In this document: one piece after another, positions 1 through 5,651 of the stretch | Position numbering within the stretch: the first letter of the stretch is position 1 | How the letters are laid out: every line of letters starts with the position of its first letter | Origin: Candidatus Colicola coprequi | GTDB lineage: Bacteria; Bacteroidota; Bacteroidia; Bacteroidales; Paludibacteraceae | NCBI GenBank assembly: GCA_018065765.1 | Contig: JAGHSR010000134.1 | Span: forward strand, 1-16,122 | DNA length: 16,122 bases | Direction of reading: 5' to 3' | Translations under genes and position numbers: made by a program | The notes under the pieces: model-generated | What the model was told of the DNA's origin: nothing | The model's database searches: none | What the model saw: the letters and a program-made list of their open reading frames with translations, nothing else

Positions 1-245
1 TTTCCTATGGATGAAAATGTCACACTTACTTTATCCACCCTGTATGTAGGAGCAAACCCCCACAAAGAGCTTTCTCCAACCCCGTTGGAAAAGATTGGAT
101 ATATGCAGTTCCCTTGTGGTTCTTTACCCTTTATCGCATCATCTGGAGCCTCGCCACCGGTTAGCACTTCACACACCTCTCCCAACGGGCGATATTCTAC
201 ACCATCGGGGCAGTATTGCAATATGAGGTCGTTTAACTTGCTCAT
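1..245 (-). CDS. hsdS: Type I restriction enzyme specificity subunit HsdS, N-terminal part (runs off left edge)
   Basis: HsdS is the DNA-recognition subunit of a type I restriction-modification complex; its two target-recognition domains read the two halves of the split site. Only the first ~81 residues are in the window. They begin MSKLNDLILQYCPDGVEYRP and continue with a TGGEAP segment and a YPIFSNGVGESSLWGF segment, the usual opening of an HsdS first target-recognition domain. The start is the ATG at 245-243, which overlaps the TGA of the upstream fic gene by four bases (ATGA). A strong Shine-Dalgarno lies seven bases upstream. Its partner hsdM lies two genes upstream in the same operon; hsdR is not visible and may lie beyond the left edge. 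The family call rests on the N-terminal signature and context. Target sequence, second domain and any phase-variable repeats cannot be judged from this fragment. Confidence 0.9.
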   Translation of the reverse strand, partial: MSKLNDLILQYCPDGVEYRPLGEVCEVLTGGEAPDDAIKGKEPQGNCIYPIFSNGVGESSLWGFAPTYRVDKVSVTFSSIG

Positions 246-1390
246 AGTTTGACCTCCTTTCCGAGAAGCCATTTGCCATTACGTTTGCCATTTTCACGAC
301 GAAGTAGCCCCCTCTCTTGAAGATTAATCGTTATACGCTTAACCGTGGCTATCGACTTGTGAATAAGTTCCGTCATCTGTTGTTGCTTGAGATATGGGTC
401 AGAGGCGATTGCACTAAGTATCATTCTTTCTTCCAAGCTGAGGCCTAAAGTATCAAATTGAGACTTTGAATCCTTCTCTGTGATACTTTGTGCCGAAGTT
501 TTTTCCGTTATCTGCGGCTGCCCGCGCCATTCCTCCGGTGCTGCGATATGCAGATAGCGGCTACGCAAATCCCATGCTTCACCCAGCAGCAAATTTCGGA
601 AGAAACGCTCCAGATAGGTGAACGTATAGTCGATATTTTTCTGCACATTATGGTAGTTGGCACGCACGAGCGCGTTACGGAAATACCACGCATGCTTGGC
701 GAACATACCATTATCTACCTGCCATCCAAGCGAGCGCAGATAGAGGATCGTGAAAACCGCAGTAGTACGCGTATTCCCTTCCGGGAAAGCGTGTATCTGC
801 CATAGACCGCTGACAAACTTCGTGAGGTGAGCAATCATATCGTCCGAACTGAGACCTATATAAGAGAACTGTTTCTCTTGCGCCAAATCATAGTCTAGTG
901 CCATACGCAAGTCCTCCCAGTTGAGATAAAGAACCGTGTCACCTTGCAGCACCCATTCTTTCTTTGTGATATCGTACTTACGCAGTTCGCCGGCATGCTT
1001 CATCACACCATCAAAGATACGACGATGGACAGATGTGTAGCCAAGCGTAGAGAAGTTAAAGGTCTTCGAGCGCAAGATTGCCGCGATATTAGCCGATACT
1101 CGGTCTGCCTCTTGCTCATCCTCGTTGACGGCCTCATGTTGACTCTTAGATACATAATACTCGCGTACCACTTTTCTTGCCTCATCAATACTAATCTCGC
1201 CCTCGATATTTCGACGAGCAGTCTGACGCAAAAAGTCCGAAGTTTGCAACCCATCCACCTGTTGCAGACCGATGGCAACACTCCAAATGCCAGCCTTCTC
1301 TCGCTGGTCGGGTTCGCCCTGACGGATATACTCGTCAAATTCGGAGAAGTTTATTTCTAATGGCTCTGTTGTTTTTATAGTCGTACTCAT
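242..1390 (-). CDS. Fic-domain protein with N-terminal VbhA-like antitoxin segment, embedded in type I RM operon
   Basis: Fic proteins usually transfer AMP (or another nucleotide moiety) to a target protein. This 382-residue protein has three parts. Residues ~30-80 resemble a VbhA-type antitoxin: GLQQVDGLQTS followed by an NIEGEISIDEARKVVREYY helix. The central Fic fold (~115-270) carries H200-AFPEGNTRTTA-211. The C-terminus (~315-378) looks like a winged helix-turn-helix (EERMILSAIA ... ATVKRITINLQERGLL). Compared with the canonical HxFx(D/E)GNGRxxR, catalytic H200 and E204-G-N206 are kept. The second glycine of the motif is T207 and the final Arg is A211. The antitoxin motif (S/T)xxxEG reads LQQVDG (42-47), so its Ser/Thr and Glu are also changed. 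The gene overlaps hsdM upstream and hsdS downstream by ATGA on each side, with an AGGAG eight bases before its start. Fic genes inside hsd operons are known; their role is unsettled. Activity here is unproven. Confidence 0.9.
   Translation of the reverse strand: MSTTIKTTEPLEINFSEFDEYIRQGEPDQREKAGIWSVAIGLQQVDGLQTSDFLRQTARRNIEGEISIDEARKVVREYYVSKSQHEAVNEDEQEADRVSANIAAILRSKTFNFSTLGYTSVHRRIFDGVMKHAGELRKYDITKKEWVLQGDTVLYLNWEDLRMALDYDLAQEKQFSYIGLSSDDMIAHLTKFVSGLWQIHAFPEGNTRTTAVFTILYLRSLGWQVDNGMFAKHAWYFRNALVRANYHNVQKNIDYTFTYLERFFRNLLLGEAWDLRSRYLHIAAPEEWRGQPQITEKTSAQSITEKDSKSQFDTLGLSLEERMILSAIASDPYLKQQQMTELIHKSIATVKRITINLQERGLLRRENGKRNGKWLLGKEVKL
252..260 (-). promoter_or_regulatory. Strong Shine-Dalgarno for hsdS inside the end of fic
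   Basis: The minus strand reads AAAGGAGGT, then seven bases, then the hsdS ATG. The motif lies within the last codons of fic. Bacteroidota genes commonly lack Shine-Dalgarno sequences, so a near-perfect one here is notable. It supports the 245 start and suggests hsdS is translated from its own site as well as by coupling. Confidence 0.7.
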
Positions 1391-2949
1391 CCTTCTATCT
1401 CCTCTATGATTTTATCAATCTCCTTGCGGAGCATATCTTCGTGTGCTACAATCTCTTTCAGACGAGCATTGAGCTGCTTAATATCCACTTTCTCACGAGT
1501 ATCTTCCTGCTCCACGTAGGTGCTGACAGAGAGATTGTAATCGGCAGCAGCAACATCGCTGTTCTTAACCAACTTGCAGACATAGTCCTTGTCCTCACGC
1601 TTTGCAAAGGTCTCCACGATATGCTGGATATTCTCATCGGTCAGTTTGTTGCTATTCGTCACCTTAACGCACTCCTTGCTTGCATCAATAAAAAGAGTCG
1701 CATTGTCGCGTTTTGCTTTTTTGAGCACCATGATGCAAGTCGCAATCGAAGTTCCGAAGAAGAGGTTGTCGGGAAGCTGGACGATGGCATCCACATAGTT
1801 GTTGTCGATGAGATACTGACGAATCTTCTTCTCCGCTCCACCACGATACATCACGCCCGGGAAACAAACGATGGCAGCCGTTCCGTTGGTGGAGAGCCAT
1901 GCCAACGAGTGCATAATGAAAGCCAGGTCCGCCTTACTCTTAGGAGCCAGCACACCGGCAGGAGCAAAACGAGGATCGTTGATAAGGGTGATATCGTCAT
2001 CCCCTTTCCATTTGATAGAATACGGCGGGTTAGACACAATCACCTCAAAGGGCTCATCGTCCCAGTGCTGGGGAGTGAGCAGTGTATCCTCACAGGCAAT
2101 ATCGAACTTATCGTAGTCGATGTCGTGAAGGAACATATTGATTCGGCAGAGGTTGTACGTGGTCAGGTTGATCTCTTGACCAAAGAATCCTTGACGGACA
2201 TTGTCCTTACCGAGAATCTTAGCGGCTTTCAGTAGCAACGAACCCGAACCACACGCAGGGTCATAGACCTTATTAACAGCCGTCTTACCCAGAGTAGCCA
2301 ACTTGGTCAGTAACTCACTTACTTCCTGAGGAGTATAGTATTCCCCTCCGGACTTGCCGGCATTGGAGGCATACATACCCATCAGGTACTCGTATGCGTC
2401 ACCAAAAGCGTCGATAGTATTGTCTTGGTAGTCTCCGAGCTTCATCTGCTCCACACCACGGAGGAGCTTGACGAGTTTCTCGTTTCGTTTGATGACCGTT
2501 GCTCCCAGTTTGTTGCTATTCACATCGAGGTCTGCAAACAGACCCTTGAAGTCGTCCTCGCTGGCGGTACCCTTGGCAGATGACTCAATAGCTGTGAATA
2601 TCTGTTCGAGTGTCTCGTTCAGATTAGGGTCTTTGTCACAAACCTTGCAGATGTTCTCAAAGAGTTGGGATGGGAGGATAAAGAATCCCTTCACATTCAC
2701 CATATCCTTACGTGTATTCTCTGCGGTAGCATCATCCAAAGTGGCATAGTCGAAGGACTTATTACCCGTCTCCCACTCGCCACGATTGATGTAGTTGGTA
2801 ATGTTCTCGGAAATGTATCGGTAGAAGAGCATACCGAGGATATAGGACTTAAAGTCCCATCCATCTACACTGCCACGCATCTCGTCTGCAATGCCCCAAA
2901 TGGTGCGGTGAAGCTCCGCTCTCTCTTGTTCTTTCTTGTTGTCTGCCAT
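1387..2949 (-). CDS. hsdM: Type I restriction-modification DNA methyltransferase subunit HsdM
   Basis: HsdM transfers methyl from S-adenosylmethionine to adenine N6 in the site chosen by HsdS, and is also part of the restriction complex. The 520-residue protein has the family layout. An N-terminal helical domain comes first (~10-170, with the WDFKSYILGMLFYRY segment). Then comes GGEYYTPQEV (201-210), SAM-binding motif I DPACGSGS (230-237), and the catalytic motif IV NPPY (307-310). The C-terminus ends in a predicted coiled coil (~490-519) of the kind that contacts HsdS. Length is normal for the family. It is the first gene of the operon, with a good promoter about 70 bases upstream, and its TGA overlaps the ATG of fic (ATGA). 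No frameshift or missing motif is seen, so modification activity is expected, given an intact HsdS. Confidence 0.97.
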   Translation of the reverse strand: MADNKKEQERAELHRTIWGIADEMRGSVDGWDFKSYILGMLFYRYISENITNYINRGEWETGNKSFDYATLDDATAENTRKDMVNVKGFFILPSQLFENICKVCDKDPNLNETLEQIFTAIESSAKGTASEDDFKGLFADLDVNSNKLGATVIKRNEKLVKLLRGVEQMKLGDYQDNTIDAFGDAYEYLMGMYASNAGKSGGEYYTPQEVSELLTKLATLGKTAVNKVYDPACGSGSLLLKAAKILGKDNVRQGFFGQEINLTTYNLCRINMFLHDIDYDKFDIACEDTLLTPQHWDDEPFEVIVSNPPYSIKWKGDDDITLINDPRFAPAGVLAPKSKADLAFIMHSLAWLSTNGTAAIVCFPGVMYRGGAEKKIRQYLIDNNYVDAIVQLPDNLFFGTSIATCIMVLKKAKRDNATLFIDASKECVKVTNSNKLTDENIQHIVETFAKREDKDYVCKLVKNSDVAAADYNLSVSTYVEQEDTREKVDIKQLNARLKEIVAHEDMLRKEIDKIIEEIEG

Positions 2950-2995
2950 AGTATAATTAGTTTTTATGGTTTTTGTTTGTTATATCCCTATCTTG

Positions 2996-3013
2996 TTTTC
3001 GACAACTCGAAAA
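2996..3013 (-). promoter_or_regulatory. Stem-loop at the predicted 5' end of the hsdM-fic-hsdS mRNA
   Basis: A perfect 7-bp inverted repeat (TTTTCGA at 2996-3002, TCGAAAA at 3007-3013) encloses a four-base loop. The promoter at 3021-3053 would start transcription just before it, so the mRNA would begin almost directly with this hairpin. A 5'-terminal hairpin can protect an mRNA from decay. It is also possible that this is chance in AT-rich DNA. Confidence 0.4.
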
Positions 3014-3020
3014 ACTGGCT

Positions 3021-3053
3021 GCAAAGATACAAGGAATTTTTGGAATAGGCAAA
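3021..3053 (-). promoter_or_regulatory. Bacteroidota-type promoter for the hsd operon
   Basis: On the minus strand: TTTG at 3053-3050, a 20-base spacer, then TATCTTTGC at 3029-3021. This is an exact match to the -33 TTTG / -7 TAnnTTTG consensus of Bacteroides primary sigma factor promoters. Transcription would start near 3014-3017, giving a leader of about 65 bases before the hsdM ATG at 2949. Confidence 0.75.
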
Positions 3054-3192
3054 TCAAATTCATTCGAATTTGCTATTTTAATAAAAATTTGTAGTAACTT
3101 CTCACGCCGCCTGCCACTACGCGGCATTCCCCGAATTTACGCCTGCATTTTCCTGTAAATGGGCAGCACACAGCGCCATAGTCCTATGCAGG
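3054..3192 (+). other. Intergenic DNA without a gene; several short inverted repeats, possible small RNA
   Basis: No convincing coding frame lies here. Going right there is an AT-rich stretch (to ~3100), then a more GC-rich part. That part contains GCCGC/GCGGC arms with a 10-base loop (near 3106-3125), a CTGCATTT / AAATGGGCAG imperfect pair (near 3142-3166), and a CATAG/CTATG pair (near 3177-3188). These precede an intrinsic-terminator-like hairpin. The arrangement could be a small plus-strand RNA, or the left-over 3' end of a gene displaced by insertion of the hsd operon. No clear promoter for such an RNA was found. Confidence 0.3.
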
Positions 3193-3215
3193 AAGATGAA
3201 AAAATCATCTTTTTT
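3193..3215 (+). terminator. Intrinsic-terminator-like hairpin, plus strand
   Basis: AAGATGA (3193-3199) and TCATCTT (3205-3211) form a perfect 7-bp stem with an all-A loop, followed by a T run to 3215. On the plus strand this is the classic hairpin plus U-tract. On the minus strand no T run follows the stem. It lies upstream of the promoter of the DUF349 gene, so it would insulate that gene or end an unrecognised RNA. Confidence 0.55.
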
Positions 3216-3246
3216 ACCCTCTGTGCAAAAAAAAAATCTGCCTACG

Positions 3247-3279
3247 CTTGCTCATTCGGAAAATTTGTTGTAATTTTGC
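3247..3279 (+). promoter_or_regulatory. Bacteroidota-type promoter for the DUF349-ftsE pair
   Basis: CTTG at 3247-3250, a 20-base spacer, then TAATTTTGC at 3271-3279: an exact -7 TAnnTTTGY and a one-mismatch -33 box. Expected start near 3284-3287, with a leader of about 28 bases to the ATG at 3313. Confidence 0.75.
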
Positions 3280-3312
3280 GGCCGTAAAGTTGTAACCCTA
3301 AATTTCCGTAGT

Positions 3313-4797
3313 ATGGAAAATGACAAACAAGCACTCATTGATGAGTTGAAATCTCTGCTTGAGCAGAATGTAACTGAGATTAAAGATCAAGTTGAAAACC
3401 TCAAAAACCAGTTCTATCGACAGTATCACGAGGAACAGGCTGCTCTCAAAAAAGCAGCCGAGGAACTTGCTGCCGCTGCAGGAGAAGAACTGAAAGAATG
3501 GCAACCCAAAATGGACGAACTGGAAAACCAGTTCCGCGAACTACTCAACGAGTACAAAGCCAAACGTGCTGAGGTCACCAAACAAGTGGAAGCTGAACTG
3601 CAACAGAACCTTCTGCGCAAAGAGAATATCCTATCTCAAATGAAGGAAATGGCGCAAGCACAAACAGCCGACGTGATGGATAACCTCAAAAAAATGCGTG
3701 AACTACAAGCTGAGTGGAAAACCATCGGTGCCGTTCCTCCTACCAAAACGCAGGAAATTTGGAAACAATACAATCTCTACCAAGAGCAGTTCTATGACCT
3801 CGTTAAAATCAATATCGAACTGCGAGACCTTGACTTCAAGAAAAACCTCGAAATGAAAACTCTTCTCATCGAGGCTGCTCAGAAACTGCAAGAAAACCCC
3901 AATATCGTCGAAGCCAGCCGTGCACTGCAACAACTGCACGACGAGTGGGCTGAAATAGGACCCGTTGCACGCGAACTGAGAGATGAACTCTGGAACCAAT
4001 TCAAAGAGGCAAGCTCTATCATCAACAAAAAACATCAAGCATACTTCGACGCTCTGCACGAGAAAGAAAACGAAAACCTGCGGAATAAACAAGCTATCAT
4101 CGAACAACTGAAGGCAATCAATTTCGCTGAGTTCAAGTCCAATAAACAGTGGGAAAAAGCTACACAAGCAATACAACAACTACAAGACGAGTGGCGTAAG
4201 ATAGGATTTGCTCCTAAAAAACAAAACCAATCAATCTACGAGGAGTTTAGAGGTATCGTGGAGGCCTTCTTCAAAGCCAAAACCGCTTACTACAAGAGTA
4301 TGCGCGAGGAACTCGGCGAAAATCTCAAGAAAAAACGTTCACTTATCGAACGAGCAGAAGCTCTCAAAGCCAGTGACGCTTGGCAAGAGACATCCGAAGC
4401 TCTTATCGAACTGCAAAAAGAATGGAAAACCATTGGTCCCGTTGCACGCAAATATAGCGATGACTTGTGGAAAAAGTTTACCGACACCTGTGACGAGTTC
4501 TTCAATGCCAAACGCGAAGCAAACAAAGTCAGCAGAGATGCTTATCAGCAGAAAAAAGCAGAAGCCAAGGAGCGTTGGAGCAAGCGCGTAGAGGAAATAG
4601 GCGATCGTGGCAAACTCATCAAAATGTATGAGAACCTGCAACAGGAAATCAAAACCGCTGAAAACAATATACTCTTCTTCTCCGGTAAATCCAAATCGGC
4701 TAACCAATTGGTTAACGACATGCAAAAGAAGATAGAGGGTCTCAAAGCGCAACTCAACGAACTGGAACAAAAAATAAACGCATTGGACGCTGAATAA
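3313..4797 (+). CDS. DUF349 coiled-coil repeat protein
   Basis: This 494-residue, highly charged, Glu/Lys-rich and almost wholly helical protein has no signal peptide and is probably cytoplasmic. After an N-terminal coiled coil (~1-120) it carries four DUF349-type repeats. Each has the hallmark (E)Wxx-IGxxxx: WKTIGAVPP at 135, WAEIGPVAR at 212, WRKIGFAPK at 294 and WKTIGPVAR at 371, spaced 77 to 82 residues apart. Each hallmark is followed by a helix rich in W/Y, F and K. A further coiled coil (~415-490) ends the protein. DUF349 has no established biochemical role that I can assert. Its stop codon directly abuts the ATG of ftsE, so the two are almost certainly cotranscribed, which hints at a link to division or envelope function (inference). 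The start follows a strong promoter and is the first ATG. Confidence 0.88.
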   Translation: MENDKQALIDELKSLLEQNVTEIKDQVENLKNQFYRQYHEEQAALKKAAEELAAAAGEELKEWQPKMDELENQFRELLNEYKAKRAEVTKQVEAELQQNLLRKENILSQMKEMAQAQTADVMDNLKKMRELQAEWKTIGAVPPTKTQEIWKQYNLYQEQFYDLVKINIELRDLDFKKNLEMKTLLIEAAQKLQENPNIVEASRALQQLHDEWAEIGPVARELRDELWNQFKEASSIINKKHQAYFDALHEKENENLRNKQAIIEQLKAINFAEFKSNKQWEKATQAIQQLQDEWRKIGFAPKKQNQSIYEEFRGIVEAFFKAKTAYYKSMREELGENLKKKRSLIERAEALKASDAWQETSEALIELQKEWKTIGPVARKYSDDLWKKFTDTCDEFFNAKREANKVSRDAYQQKKAEAKERWSKRVEEIGDRGKLIKMYENLQQEIKTAENNILFFSGKSKSANQLVNDMQKKIEGLKAQLNELEQKINALDAE

Positions 4798-5466
4798 ATG
4801 GCTCTTATCGAATACAAAAATGTAGAGGTTCGTCAGGATGAACAGGTTGTTCTTAAACAGGTCAACCTCAACATCGATGCAGGCGAGATGGTTTATCTGC
4901 TTGGAAAAGTGGGAGCCGGCAAATCGTCTCTGATGAAAACTTTCTACGCCGAATTGCCCATCTGCTCGGGGCAGGCTTCTTTCTTGGGATATGACCTAAC
5001 CCGTATTCAACGCAGGCAAATCCCATACTTAAGACGCAAGATGGGAGTCGTGTTTCAGGATTTCCAACTATTGCCTGACCGAAATGTGGAAGATAATCTG
5101 CTCTTTGTCCTCAAAGCTACCGGTTGGAAGGACAAAAATGTTATGCGTACCCATGTCATGGACGTGCTGGAGCAGGTAGGTATGCGCGACAAAGCATACA
5201 AAATGCCCTATCACCTATCCGGCGGTGAACAGCAACGTGTGGTCATAGCACGCGCACTACTCAATTCTCCGGAAATCATTCTGGCGGACGAACCTACCGG
5301 TAACCTCGACCCCGACACAGGACGAGAAATCATGGAACTGCTATATACCATCAGCAAAGCAGGCATGACCGTCATCATGTCCACGCACAACCCACTATGG
5401 CCCGAACTATTCATCGGACGTAAACTACTCTTCCAAAACGGACAAATCACAGAAGTGAGTTGCTAA
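4798..5466 (+). CDS. ftsE: Cell division ATP-binding protein FtsE (ABC ATPase)
   Basis: FtsE is the ATPase of the FtsEX complex, which drives peptidoglycan hydrolase activation at the septum. The 222-residue protein has all ABC ATPase motifs: Walker A GKVGAGKS (36-43), Q-loop Q87 in VVFQDFQLLPDRNV, signature LSGGEQQR (140-147), Walker B ILADEP (161-166), D-loop and H-loop H197. The QLLPDRNV and DEPTGNLDP segments and the short length fit FtsE better than LolD-type ATPases, though the two are close relatives. The Walker A variant with K-V in place of P-S appears usual for Bacteroidota FtsE. FtsX is not in the window. An EnvC-like activator, the classic FtsEX partner in Escherichia coli, is encoded 4 kb away on the other strand. 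Translation likely depends on coupling, since its ATG immediately follows the TAA of the DUF349 gene and no Shine-Dalgarno is seen. Confidence 0.9.
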   Translation: MALIEYKNVEVRQDEQVVLKQVNLNIDAGEMVYLLGKVGAGKSSLMKTFYAELPICSGQASFLGYDLTRIQRRQIPYLRRKMGVVFQDFQLLPDRNVEDNLLFVLKATGWKDKNVMRTHVMDVLEQVGMRDKAYKMPYHLSGGEQQRVVIARALLNSPEIILADEPTGNLDPDTGREIMELLYTISKAGMTVIMSTHNPLWPELFIGRKLLFQNGQITEVSC

Positions 5467-5480
5467 CGAACTTCTGTGAT
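5446..5480. terminator. Perfect 11-bp inverted repeat over convergent stop codons, likely bidirectional terminator
   Basis: ATCACAGAAGT (5446-5456) and ACTTCTGTGAT (5470-5480) are exact reverse complements with a 13-base loop. The loop holds the ftsE stop (5464-5466) and the stop of the opposing small frame (5463-5465). Inside it, GA facing GA and then GTT/AAC could extend the fold. No long T run follows on either side, so termination strength is uncertain. Confidence 0.55.
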
Positions 5481-5651
5481 GGTCATCTCGCATTTGGTAC
5501 AGTCGAAATGCAGTCGCAACAGAGTCCCGTTCTTCAAACGCAAGTAACGGGGCTCTTTCTGCATGGGATTGAGCCTGCGGCAGTGACCTAATTCGTACAA
5601 AATGCAGTAACGACAGGTCATTAGAGGGCGTTGAGTAGTTGGCGTCTCCAT
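5463..5651 (-). CDS. Small cysteine-rich protein resembling the detached C-terminal domain of a U32 peptidase
   Basis: This short frame encodes PLMTCRYCILYELGHC near its start and LHFDCTKCEMTI near its end. Five cysteines are arranged as CxxC-x7-C and CxxC. As I recall the longer U32 proteins of Bacteroidota and the RlhA type, this pattern is their C-terminal metal-binding domain, normally fused to the body of the protein. Here it lies in a different frame from the U32 gene just upstream. Two starts are possible: ATG 5651-5649 (62 residues, overlapping the U32 gene by 31 bases), or ATG 5621-5619 (52 residues), which overlaps the U32 stop as TAATG and would allow re-initiation. The cysteine pattern and sensible sequence argue that it is translated or was until recently. 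It may be a split gene or a frameshift remnant. Confidence 0.55.
   Translation of the reverse strand: METPTTQRPLMTCRYCILYELGHCRRLNPMQKEPRYLRLKNGTLLRLHFDCTKCEMTITEVR

Noticed and set aside
1..245. Phase-variable inversion or recombination sites in hsdS
   Set aside because: Only 245 bases of hsdS are visible and they contain no inverted or direct repeats that could be judged.
7..252. 81-residue open frame on the plus strand at the left edge
   Set aside because: It lies opposite hsdS, whose minus-strand frame reads as a typical N-terminus with a strong ribosome binding site.
1441..2235. 264-residue open frame on the plus strand
   Set aside because: It is antisense to the conserved core of hsdM and has no recognisable protein features.
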